From Bradyrhizobium sp. Ai1a-2 (lineage in GTDB: Bacteria > Pseudomonadota > Alphaproteobacteria > Rhizobiales > Xanthobacteraceae), in the NCBI RefSeq assembly GCF_000426245.1, contig NZ_AUEZ01000077.1:1-37306 (forward strand): a stretch of 37,306 nt of DNA, written 5' to 3'. The translations under genes were made by a program, and so were the position numbers. Position 1 is the first letter of the stretch; the number at the start of each line of letters is the position of its first letter. The notes below the pieces were generated by a model that saw only the letters and a program-made list of their open reading frames with translations, made no database searches and was not told the origin of the DNA. This document shows positions 1-6,341 of this stretch, in pieces.

Positions 1-570
1 CAGCGTCCCCTCCTTGAGGGATTTCGCCCGCTCCTTGACCTGGTCGAGATCGAAGTAGCGCGAATTCTTCACCCGCAGCCGCCCGACCTTCATCTCCGTC
101 ACCTTGAGAATGACGACCCCGCGCAGCGCATTCTGCGTCGGCACCGACACGCTGACGGTCTGGTAGCCCTTGTCGCGATAGGCCTTCTCGAGCGCGGCGC
201 GCGCCTTCTCGACATCGTCGGCGGACTTGCCCGGACCGAGGAACGGATAGATCGCCTCCTCGACCTCGATCTGCGGCAGCTTGTCGGCGCCCTGGACCGC
301 GAAGTCGTCGATGTCAAACCGCTGCGCAGGCGCAGCGCTCGGCGCCGCCGCTCCATCCGGCGCAGCCGCAGTCGCACCGTCCGCATTGACAGGCTGCTTC
401 GCGGCGGCCGCATTCGCCGGCTGCTGCGCGCCTTGCGGCGCCGCGCCCGCCTCACCCCACGTAAGCGCGCAAAGGCCGCCGGCGATCACCGACAAGACAG
501 GCCTCAGGCCGAGCAACACCGTTCGGGCGGACGCAGGTCCGCCGCGCTTATAACCGATCTCAGATTGCAC
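1..570 (-). CDS. TpsB-type two-partner-secretion transporter (ShlB/FhaC/HecB family), N-terminal part
   Basis: Partial gene that runs off the left edge; 190 codons are visible. The likely start is GTG at 570, preceded by AGGAG about 14 nt upstream. Residues 17-43 look like a signal sequence and are followed by a long Ala/Pro/Gln-rich linker (44-84). Residues 85-160 fit a POTRA_2 domain (starts FDIDDFAVQGADKLP, later EKAYRDKGYQTV), the periplasmic module with which TpsB proteins recognise the TPS domain of their exported partner. The outer-membrane barrel would lie outside the window. It is the last visible gene of a minus-strand set that starts with an STN protein, an ECF sigma and a FecR protein, so it is a plausible output of that signalling system. 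The 234 nt separating it from the previous gene (571-804) could hold its own promoter; I recognise none. The family call is firm, the substrate unknown. Confidence 0.85.
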   Translation of the reverse strand, partial: MQSEIGYKRGGPASARTVLLGLRPVLSVIAGGLCALTWGEAGAAPQGAQQPANAAAAKQPVNADGATAAAPDGAAAPSAAPAQRFDIDDFAVQGADKLPQIEVEEAIYPFLGPGKSADDVEKARAALEKAYRDKGYQTVSVSVPTQNALRGVVILKVTEMKVGRLRVKNSRYFDLDQVKERAKSLKEGTL

Positions 571-804
571 GGGGGCTCGCTCGTCTCCTGGGCACGCGCA
601 TGACGGCACGGCAGAATGCCGCGCTCATGGTGCCTTACTTCAACAGACGACCGAGCCTGAACGGGACTGAATCAAAGTCTTAAGAAATTTTTGCGCGCGA
701 CCCGCGATTCGCGGACAGCGTGTGCGATCCTGCGGATCACCGGCGAAGCGCGCAGCGCAAATCACGCGCCGTCCGGCTTTACCGGCATCGTCCCGGTCGT
801 GATG

Positions 805-1299
805 CTATTTCAGATTCAGCGTGAGGCGCAGGCGCAGGGGCTGCAGCATTTCCGGCGGCGGTGGCTCCCCGACGTTGCCCCGCGTGAGGATCTTCCGCAG
901 GTCAGCGTCGGCCTGTGCGTTGTTGAGCGCGGGGAAGGTCACCTTTTCGACCGTGCCGTCGGGGTTCAGCCAGGCGCGCACCTCGAGCATCTGCGGCGGT
1001 CCGTCCTCCTTTCCCCGGTGTTCGCGAAGATAGGCCCGGAAACGATTGCAGACCTCGTCGTCCGCTCCCATCCAGTCTTCGAAACGAAACCTGACCAGCT
1101 TGGCGAACTGGGTCCAATGCGGCGGAGCCTTGCTTGCGTCGCGATACTCTTGCGACCGCACCGGCGCTGAAACCAGCGTCAGCGAAAACACCGCCAAGAT
1201 AGCAGTCGCAGCAGCGCAACCGGCTATCCTGGATACGGAACGATCCGGCGAACCGCGACGCACCGGGACCGGATGCGATTGAGAGCCCATCTGCGACAT
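805..1299 (-). CDS. small exported protein with a TonB C-terminal-like domain
   Basis: 164 residues if ATG 1299 is used; GAGGCGAG lies just upstream and overlaps the stop of the preceding protease gene (10-nt gap), suggesting coupled translation. A longer frame reaching 1440 would overlap the protease and is not preferred. Residues 24-48 form one hydrophobic segment ending near AxVRSQ, so the protein is either anchored in the inner membrane or cleaved. The rest (about 60-164) is soluble. The stretch EVRAWLNPDGTVEKVTF followed by DADLRKIL and a basic beta-strand end resembles the TonB_C fold, in which variable residues precede a short strand-helix-strand. There is no Pro-rich TonB linker. The C-terminal part of the STN protein at 4524-5366 has a similar pattern (VAVKLWVTPSSRIVDRAEL), so the two may work together. 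Function is inferred only from fold resemblance and context. Confidence 0.7.
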   Translation of the reverse strand: MSQMGSQSHPVPVRRGSPDRSVSRIAGCAAATAILAVFSLTLVSAPVRSQEYRDASKAPPHWTQFAKLVRFRFEDWMGADDEVCNRFRAYLREHRGKEDGPPQMLEVRAWLNPDGTVEKVTFPALNNAQADADLRKILTRGNVGEPPPPEMLQPLRLRLTLNLK

Positions 1300-1309
1300 G
1301 CGTCTCGCC

Positions 1310-2113
1310 TCAATTCTGCAAACACGTGACCCGCGCTGAGATCGAGGCCGCCCGGCTGGCTCGCGACGTGGTGGCGACGATCTGGGATCGATCATCTTCT
1401 GCGACACGAACCCCCTTGGAGGCCAGGAAACTCTTGGCATCCCCTGCCCCCACCGCGACCACGCGGCTCGATCCGGTCCTGCGGCTTATGATCCCTTGTA
1501 CCAGGCCACGACTGTCCAGCACCGGCGCACCGCTGGCGCCGAAAGTGACATCCGTATCTATCATCAGCGACCCCGACTGGCTGCCTGGGCTGCCCGCGAC
1601 GGTCGCGTTTGCAAACAGGCCTCGGTTTGTCGCCAGCTTATCGTAAGCCGAGGCAAACACCATGTCGTTGGTGCTCACGCCGACCGAATTCGGGAAAACC
1701 GCCGACAGCCCCAAGGTCTTCGTCACCTTGATCAGCGCGAGATCCGTGCCGGGCGACAAGGCCACGAGCTGCGCCGCCAGAGCCCGTCCCTCCTTGAAGA
1801 CAATGAGGCGCGAGCAATCTTCCGCCGCATGACGGGCGGTCAGCATATTGCCCTTGTCGTCGACAAAAAAGCCGGTACCGGTCTTTTGGCGGTTAGGCAC
1901 CGTAGGCTCTTGCGTCCGCGCCAGTGGCGAAACCTCAGACCGCTGCTGATGCGGCGTGAAATGCCCGACCACCCAGCCGATGTCATTGGCCTCAGCGCGC
2001 CAGGCGGCCGCCGTTGTCAGCCCCAGCAATCCGAAACCGACCGCAATGCCTCGGATGACGGTGACCAACTTGCGACACCGGTGCACGCCATCCGCATGTC
2101 GCGGCTTGATCAT
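1310..2113 (-). CDS. secreted trypsin-like serine protease
   Basis: 267 residues from ATG 2113, which has a good Shine-Dalgarno (GAGGATTCA then ATG). An in-frame TTG at 2194 also exists but lacks one. Residues 15-42 look like a signal peptide ending in AEA-ND, so the enzyme should be periplasmic or secreted. The S1 (HtrA/trypsin-like) catalytic triad is complete: His95 in LTARHAAEDC, Asp124 in GTDLALIKV and Ser194 in FGASGAPVLD. No PDZ domain follows, and the protein ends soon after the protease fold with a Ser/Arg-rich tail. It sits between the FecR gene (85 nt upstream) and the TonB-C-like gene (10 nt downstream). Regulated proteolysis of FecR-type anti-sigma factors is part of cell-surface signalling in other bacteria, so a protease encoded here could take part in that or process the secreted TpsA. 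That role is inference. Confidence 0.88.
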   Translation of the reverse strand: MIKPRHADGVHRCRKLVTVIRGIAVGFGLLGLTTAAAWRAEANDIGWVVGHFTPHQQRSEVSPLARTQEPTVPNRQKTGTGFFVDDKGNMLTARHAAEDCSRLIVFKEGRALAAQLVALSPGTDLALIKVTKTLGLSAVFPNSVGVSTNDMVFASAYDKLATNRGLFANATVAGSPGSQSGSLMIDTDVTFGASGAPVLDSRGLVQGIISRRTGSSRVVAVGAGDAKSFLASKGVRVAEDDRSQIVATTSRASRAASISARVTCLQN

Positions 2114-2198
2114 TGAATCCTCACTATCCTGAAGTTTGTCTGGCAGACGCGTCTTGTCGAACAATTTGTCGCGGGGGACATGCAGTCCGTTCAAGACG

Positions 2199-3203
2199 CT
2201 AGCTCAGCAACACAATGCCTCCCGGCAAAGATCGCGCCGTGGCGCCGAACAGGCCGTGGGCCTGAGCGATGAAGTCGTCCAGGTGATCGAGATGGAAAGT
2301 GCCCGAAATCATCCGGTGCCCAAGCTGCTCGTCCATAACGACAATCCTGCCCGGCCGGTAGCGGTTGATCTCTTCGACCAGTCGACCGACCGGCCAGTCG
2401 CGGACGATCAGAAGACCGTTTCGCCAGGCGTTCGCCTGCTCCAGATCGGCTTGCGATGCGCGTCCCAGCCCCGCCTCGGCCGAATAGGATATCTGCTGCT
2501 CCCCTGAAATGGAGATGCGCTGTCCCTTCGATTCAACTTCGACGTCGCCTTCAATACACGACACCGAGACGGTACGATCGAGACATCTGACATTGAAATT
2601 GGCACGGCGCGCCGTAACACGCCCTCCGGCGGCATCAATGACAAGCGGCACAGGCGCGTCGCGCTCGGCCTGGACGGCAGCCTCGCCCGAAATCAGTTCG
2701 ATACGCGGAGCGCCCTGCTCGGATCGTACGGCGATGCTTGTCTGCGTGTTGAGCGTCAGCGAGACATTGTCGGACAAGGCGATATTGCGCCGCTCGCCCT
2801 TGGCGGTCCGATAGTCCGCCGACAGTTCTTCGAACGATGGCCAAAGCCCCATCGGCGGACGGACGACGACGTATGCGCCTGCCACTGATGCAGCCGCCAT
2901 CGCGCCCCCGATCAGCGCCCGGCGGCTGAGCCTGTCGCGCGCGTTACGCGGACTCCTGCGTTCAACGCTCACAAGCTCCGATTCGCTGGCGAGCTCGCGG
3001 GTGGCATCGCCGAAACTGCGCCACAGCCTCACGGCATCGCGGAAGGCGGCCTCGTGTTCGGCGCTGCGCTGCCGCCAAAGTCCCAAAGCGGCCGCATCTT
3101 CTGCTGTCGCCGAGCCCGAGTGCAGGCGAATAACCCACGCAAGCGCCTGCCGCAACAGCGGGTCCAGCTCGGAAGGAATATCGTTGCCTGCGGTCAAGGC
3201 CAA
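2199..3203 (-). CDS. FecR-family anti-sigma / sigma regulator
   Basis: 334 residues, starting at TTG 3203 (only a weak Shine-Dalgarno, AAGAG). Residues 14-60 match the DUF4880 cytoplasmic sigma-binding domain (LRQALAWVIRLHSG ... LWRQRSAEHEAAFRD). A basic run (RDRLSRRALIGG) leads into a single membrane segment at about 95-115. The periplasmic FecR domain follows (about 131-235), and the C-terminal part (about 262-334, WRNGLLIVRDWPVGRLVEEINRY) matches DUF4974, the STN-like domain that docks with the signalling domain of the upstream sensor. Length and layout are typical. It is downstream of its presumed sigma factor with a 384-nt gap holding a palindromic repeat and a dyad. The expected role is to hold the sigma factor inactive, or to activate it, depending on the periplasmic STN protein. 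Confidence 0.93.
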   Translation of the reverse strand: MALTAGNDIPSELDPLLRQALAWVIRLHSGSATAEDAAALGLWRQRSAEHEAAFRDAVRLWRSFGDATRELASESELVSVERRSPRNARDRLSRRALIGGAMAAASVAGAYVVVRPPMGLWPSFEELSADYRTAKGERRNIALSDNVSLTLNTQTSIAVRSEQGAPRIELISGEAAVQAERDAPVPLVIDAAGGRVTARRANFNVRCLDRTVSVSCIEGDVEVESKGQRISISGEQQISYSAEAGLGRASQADLEQANAWRNGLLIVRDWPVGRLVEEINRYRPGRIVVMDEQLGHRMISGTFHLDHLDDFIAQAHGLFGATARSLPGGIVLLS

Positions 3204-3318
3204 TCGCTCTTTGCTGTTTCTCCCGCCGGATGATTCCGGCGCACCCGAAAAATACCGCGCCCTCTTGTTCTATAGACGATTGGCGCAAAGGAAGACTGAA
3301 TCGAAAATCCAAGCCAAC

Positions 3319-3354
3319 TGCACTTTCAAGCTCTTTGTCGCTATAGAAAGTGCA
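3319..3354. promoter_or_regulatory. perfect 9-bp dyad upstream of the FecR gene
   Basis: TGCACTTTC (3319-3327) and GAAAGTGCA (3346-3354) form a perfect inverted repeat with an 18-nt spacer, about 116 nt upstream of the FecR start. It may be an operator or an RNA hairpin. The T-rich stretch at 3360-3372 borders it. The rest of the 384-nt gap (3204-3587) holds the palindromic repeat at 3480-3591 and nothing else I can recognise. Confidence 0.4.
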
Positions 3355-3479
3355 TCTTGCAAAATTTTTCTTGAAGATTCGCCGTCCGCGCAAGCATTCA
3401 ACCGTGCGCATCGGAAAAATGCCTCCAAACGGCCTGACAAGCACGTCCCTTGCCGAGATGCAAGCTAGAGTATCTTCGG

Positions 3480-3591
3480 TTCGGATTGAGTCAGAACCGA
3501 AGCTCCAGATTCCAGTTTTGTCGCATTTTCTGCGCAGATAAAACTTGATTGCTGGGCGAACCGGCGTCCACTTCGCTCGAAAACGCGCTAG
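3480..3591. repeat. dispersed palindromic repeat, CTAG-ended family, copy 1 (diverged)
   Basis: Matches the other copies at 4432, 7711, 18001 and 34879. It has TTCGGATTGAGTCAGAACCGAA at the left, then GCGAACCGGCGTCCACTTCG and CTCGAAAACGCGCTAG at the right. The right end CGCTAG supplies the TAG stop (3588-3590) of the minus-strand sigma gene. The middle is diverged compared with the 18001 copy. Confidence 0.8.
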
Positions 3592-4142
3592 TCGCTGGCT
3601 TTCGACTTCGGACGTGGCCCGAGGCGCCGGAGAACGCTGCGGCCGAGCCGACGGCTGAGATGCTCCATGGCGTGCTGCAGGTCGAAATCGACCGTGCGCA
3701 CATTGATGCCAAATCGAGTGGCGATCTCGCGGTGGGGGAGATGATCAAGATGGGCTGCGATAAACACGTCGCGCCGGCGGGCGGGCAATTCCGCGAGAGC
3801 CTTCTGAAATTCCGTCAGTTCGATGCGCGCCTCCGTCACCATCGCCGGGTCCGGACGGTCGTCGGGGATGACGTCCATGATCGCCGCGATGTCCGCGGAG
3901 TTCAGCAAGTGCCGATCGCTTTTGCGCCGATCCTTGGCGACGTTCAACGCGGTACGAAAGAGATAGTCGACGGGGCTGTGAATCGGCACCGCATCGGACA
4001 CGCGATCGACCCGCAGAAACGCTTCGTGCAACGCCTCGCGCGCGAAATCCGAGGAGCCAAGGCAACGCGTCAGACGCTTGGCCAACCCCTCGTAATCAGC
4101 TGCGACTGTCTCTCGCAGAGATTTACTGTTCGAATCAGACAC
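3588..4142 (-). CDS. ECF RNA polymerase sigma factor, FecI-like
   Basis: 184 residues from ATG 4142. Region 2 spans about 14-80: SSDFAREALHEAFLRVDR carries the core-binding helix and SPVDYLFRTALNVAKDRRKS the promoter -10 recognition helix. Region 4 spans about 115-170: LAELPARRRDVFIAAHLDHLPHREIATRFGINVRTVDFDLQHAME is a clear helix-turn-helix for -35 recognition. There is no region 3 and no C-terminal extension apart from a basic tail. It lies between the STN gene and the FecR gene, the order sensor - sigma - regulator of vreAIR, and should drive the downstream protease, TonB-C-like and TpsB genes. A 12/14 PhoB-box-like site lies 76 nt upstream of its start. Its TAG stop falls inside a dispersed palindromic repeat. 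Confidence 0.94.
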   Translation of the reverse strand: MSDSNSKSLRETVAADYEGLAKRLTRCLGSSDFAREALHEAFLRVDRVSDAVPIHSPVDYLFRTALNVAKDRRKSDRHLLNSADIAAIMDVIPDDRPDPAMVTEARIELTEFQKALAELPARRRDVFIAAHLDHLPHREIATRFGINVRTVDFDLQHAMEHLSRRLGRSVLRRLGPRPKSKASD

Positions 4143-4217
4143 TTACGAGCCCCGCAACGCCACGCTCTGCGTTTCGCAGATCGCGGTCAGTCCCACTATT
4201 GTCCCTATCGGCCGAGG

Positions 4218-4235
4218 ATGACACTCGCGTGACGG
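4218..4235 (-). promoter_or_regulatory. candidate PhoB box upstream of the ECF sigma gene
   Basis: Read on the minus strand: CCGTCAC-GCGA-GTGTCAT, two heptamers with 11-bp periodicity, matching the CTGTCAT-N4-CTGTCA(C/T) consensus at 12 of 14 positions. It ends 76 nt before the sigma start. A possible -10 (GATAGG or GACAAT) lies downstream, but neither has ideal spacing. Weaker than the site at 5395. Confidence 0.45.
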
Positions 4236-4246
4236 ACAATCGTCAC
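4229..4246. promoter_or_regulatory. 6-bp perfect dyad overlapping the candidate PhoB box
   Basis: GTGACG-gacaat-CGTCAC, arms at 4229-4234 and 4241-4246, upstream of the sigma gene. It could be an operator for a dimeric regulator, or a chance by-product of the overlapping direct-repeat site at 4218-4235. No other element is evident in the remainder of the 381-nt gap 4143-4523 apart from the repeat at 4432. Confidence 0.3.
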
Positions 4247-4431
4247 TTGCAAGCTGTTCGGCGATTGCGGCAATCCAATCACAGGGCCGAGAATATTAAG
4301 ATACCGCGGCCATCCAGCCGATGGCCTTGGCAACGGCTGCGCCCTGGGAATCGTTCGATCGCCGCAGCATCGAGTAAGGTGTCGCCGGAGCGCGAGGCAA
4401 CCCTTTATATCTGTCGCACGACGGGCCGGAA

Positions 4432-4526
4432 TTTCGAACGAAGTGGACACCGGTTCGCGTGAAGAAGACGCGTCAAACAAGAATCTACAACTTCGGTCCT
4501 GATCGAATCGGACTGAAGACGTTCTA
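4432..4526. repeat. dispersed palindromic repeat, copy 2 (inverted and diverged)
   Basis: Contains TTTCGAACGAAGTGGACACC, GGTTCGCGTGAAG, CGTCAAACAAGAATCTA and CTTCGGTCCTGATCGAATC, i.e. the 18001 copy read on the opposite strand. Its degenerate end GTTCTACAG (for GCTCTAGAG) provides the TAG stop (4524-4526) of the STN gene. Confidence 0.8.
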
Positions 4527-5366
4527 CAGCGCGTGGATCGAGATCATGAAGCGGATCGGGAGCGGCATGTTGGGTGGCGCCTGCTGACTCAACACCAGGC
4601 CGCGTAAGGTCTCGGCAATCGAGCTATCCCGGTCAAGGTCGCCTGTCGAACCGTCGAGCTCGGCCCTGTCCACGATTCGCGAGGACGGCGTCACCCACAG
4701 TTTGACCGCGACCCGATATTCGCCCCGCCTGGTCCGCCCGCCCTTCTTGAGGGCCTTCTGAATGTCCGATTGTACGAGGCCGATATACTCACCTAGATTG
4801 CGATCGGAAGCATCGCTCGCGCCGCGAACACGCAGCGTTCCGAGCGTTATATCCGCGGAGACCGGAGGATGGATGGGCGGCTCGTCGGGATCCGGCGAGG
4901 ATGCCGGCGCCAGCGTCACGGCGTTGGACCGGCTATAGCGAACCCTCAGGTCGGTATCGGCCAAAAGCATTAGCAACGCCACCTGCGGCGTGAACTCGCC
5001 GTTGACCGGCAGCGAACGGAGGCCGAACGCCGAGGCCGTCTCAAACATCACCTGAACGCCGGCCTGCTGGCTGTACGCCTGCAGGGCGTCGATCAGCGGC
5101 TGCGCCGGGATGTTAAACGTCATGAGGCCGACCGGCGGCTTCCGCTCGTTTCCGGATGCGACGGTAACCCCTACCAAAATGACAAGCACCGCCGCGATCT
5201 TCGCCAAAGTCCAGGCGCGGAGGCGAGGCAAGCTCGTCCTCAGCCGGACCGCACGGGACGAAGCGATTTGGCCAATACGTACCATCACTGACAACCGAGC
5301 CGTCTCGTCGGCTCCTTCCACGGAGTGTGTTCGATTTCGCGGGAGGGATCGCGGAGGTCGCGCCAT
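4524..5366 (-). CDS. STN-domain signalling protein without a beta-barrel, with a TonB-C-like C-terminus (VreA-like)
   Basis: 280 residues from ATG 5366, which has GAGGGG 7 nt upstream; the frame is open further (ATG 5405). If the adjacent PhoB box sets the transcription start, translation would have to begin at GTG 5321 or ATG 5285 instead. A basic region precedes one hydrophobic segment (about 53-71, signal or anchor). Residues 82-153 match the STN fold (MTFNIPAQPLIDALQAYSQQAGVQVMFE ... LMLLADTDLRVRYSRSNAVTLAP), the periplasmic signalling domain normally at the N-terminus of FecA-type receptors. After a Pro-rich linker, residues about 187-275 resemble TonB_C (RRGEYRVAVKLWVTPSSRIVDRAELDGSTGD). 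No TonB-dependent receptor plug or barrel follows. It is therefore a free periplasmic sensor module for the FecR and sigma pair downstream, as VreA is in P. aeruginosa. The start is uncertain; the domain calls are good. Confidence 0.85.
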   Translation of the reverse strand: MARPPRSLPRNRTHSVEGADETARLSVMVRIGQIASSRAVRLRTSLPRLRAWTLAKIAAVLVILVGVTVASGNERKPPVGLMTFNIPAQPLIDALQAYSQQAGVQVMFETASAFGLRSLPVNGEFTPQVALLMLLADTDLRVRYSRSNAVTLAPASSPDPDEPPIHPPVSADITLGTLRVRGASDASDRNLGEYIGLVQSDIQKALKKGGRTRRGEYRVAVKLWVTPSSRIVDRAELDGSTGDLDRDSSIAETLRGLVLSQQAPPNMPLPIRFMISIHAL

Positions 5367-5394
5367 CCCTGAACCCCTCAGATCGTACCTTCCC

Positions 5395-5412
5395 ATGTCA
5401 GCCATATGACAG
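5395..5412 (-). promoter_or_regulatory. PhoB (Pho) box upstream of the STN-sigma-FecR set
   Basis: Read on the minus strand: CTGTCAT-ATGG-CTGACAT. The first heptamer is a perfect Pho-box half and the second differs at one base, with the canonical 4-nt spacer (13 of 14). It lies 28 nt before the preferred STN start at 5366 and covers the ATG at 5405, arguing against that ATG as the start. A TACGAT hexamer is 7 nt downstream, closer than the usual 10-11 nt. The sequence match is direct; PhoB control is inference. Confidence 0.7.
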
Positions 5413-5684
5413 ATCGGCCTGACGCAGTCATCGGCCCGCTCTTGGCATCCCCAGTCGATACGGCCGCCGTCCCAATTGGCGCAGGCCTCGCAGGTATGCT
5501 CGCCCTCCGTGTGCGGCTTCCATGGGATCGAGGCCGTGAAGAAATCTACTGTGCCGTCGACCGTCGCAGCACGGAGCCCTCGGGGCGCCGGCGCCGTCGC
5601 AAGGGTGCTTGCAGAGATGGTCGGGACGACGATGGACGAAGTGACCTGATAGGTTTCGCGAGCGGAGTTCAGCGGGTGTGAAGG
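5413..5684 (-). other. open frame of coding character with a Cys cluster, continuous with the STN frame, no start codon
   Basis: The 499-nt stretch 5367-5865 has no ordinary gene. On the minus strand, the frame of the STN gene stays open from a TGA at 5687-5685 down to the STN start. Over its last 45 codons it has strong G/C third-position bias and encodes a Cys cluster (HTCEACANW ... WGCQERADDCVRPICH). The frame contains no ATG, GTG or TTG, so it cannot be a normal gene as it stands. Upstream of the TGA, the same frame is open back to a TAG at 5849 (about 53 codons, including ATG 5780) but has weak codon bias and no Shine-Dalgarno. It may be a remnant of a fused or displaced gene, or a chance open frame. 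Confidence 0.3.
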
Positions 5685-5865
5685 TCACATAGGATTTACC
5701 GTCAGTTTCGTACGCGTGCTTTTGAAAGCGCCGCCCACTTTCCCATTTGCACCTATGTGAGCTGCGAAGCGCTCCGACATATCGAACGGATCGAAGGTTG
5801 CCTCGCAAAAGCAGGTGTCGGCGCCGGCGTGCCGCGCACGCGCACACTATCGTGAGGATCGAAGC

Positions 5866-6336
5866 ATGATGCAGATCGCGGTGGCCTACACCAGTTCCAC
5901 AGTCGAAACCGAAGCGGTACCGGTGGTTGCCGTCCGTCGGCACGCCATTCATGAAATGCTGGTGCCGTTTTCGGTCGCCTACCTGATTGGCGCCTTCGTC
6001 ACCGATCTCGCCTATTGGCGAACCGCCCTCGTGATGTGGGAGAGATTTTCGGTCTGGCTGATCGCCGCCGGCCTGGTGCTCGCGGCGCTTGCAGCCATCG
6101 CAGCCGTGATCGATCTGCTGATCGGCAGGCAGAGGCCGGCCTGGTTTCGCGCACTCACCTATGTCGTCGCGATCGTGCTCTCGATCGTGAATGTCCTCGT
6201 TCACAGCCGCGACGGCTACACCGCGGTCGTGCCGACCGGCCTCGCGTTGTCGGGGCTCGTCACGATCCTCCTGCTGTTCATGTTGGTGGGAGGCTGGAGC
6301 TTGACCCACAGCGATCTCGCGGGAGCAGCCGAATAA
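5866..6336 (+). CDS. DUF2231-family integral membrane protein
   Basis: 156 residues from ATG 5866, preceded by GAGGATC. An ATG further upstream (5815) lacks support. The early motif RRHAIHEMLVPFSVAYLIGAFVTDLAYW is typical of DUF2231 (histidine, then H-x-MLVPF, then a TM helix ending in TDLAYW). Four membrane helices are visible at about 31-50, 64-89, 99-116 and 127-147. The cellular role of the family is not established. In several proteobacteria, relatives sit next to a glucose/sorbosone dehydrogenase, as here; the UAA stop overlaps the following reading frame, so the two genes are probably co-translated. A heme or electron-transfer partner function is a guess only. Confidence 0.88.
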   Translation: MMQIAVAYTSSTVETEAVPVVAVRRHAIHEMLVPFSVAYLIGAFVTDLAYWRTALVMWERFSVWLIAAGLVLAALAAIAAVIDLLIGRQRPAWFRALTYVVAIVLSIVNVLVHSRDGYTAVVPTGLALSGLVTILLLFMLVGGWSLTHSDLAGAAE

Positions 6337-6341
6337 CCAGC

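Noticed and set aside
4205..4480. 91-codon minus-strand frame between the STN and sigma genes
   Set aside because: Its N-terminus is a translated palindromic repeat (SSSREPVSTSFE), which recurs in other repeat copies and is not a gene.
5406..5681. 91-codon plus-strand frame with a possible ATG at 5406
   Set aside because: No Shine-Dalgarno, Arg-rich end, and it overlaps the PhoB box; third-position bias favours the minus strand.
6015..6341. N-terminal extension of the sorbosone dehydrogenase frame
   Set aside because: It overlaps the well-supported DUF2231 gene, is Arg-rich and would place the lipoprotein signal far inside the protein.
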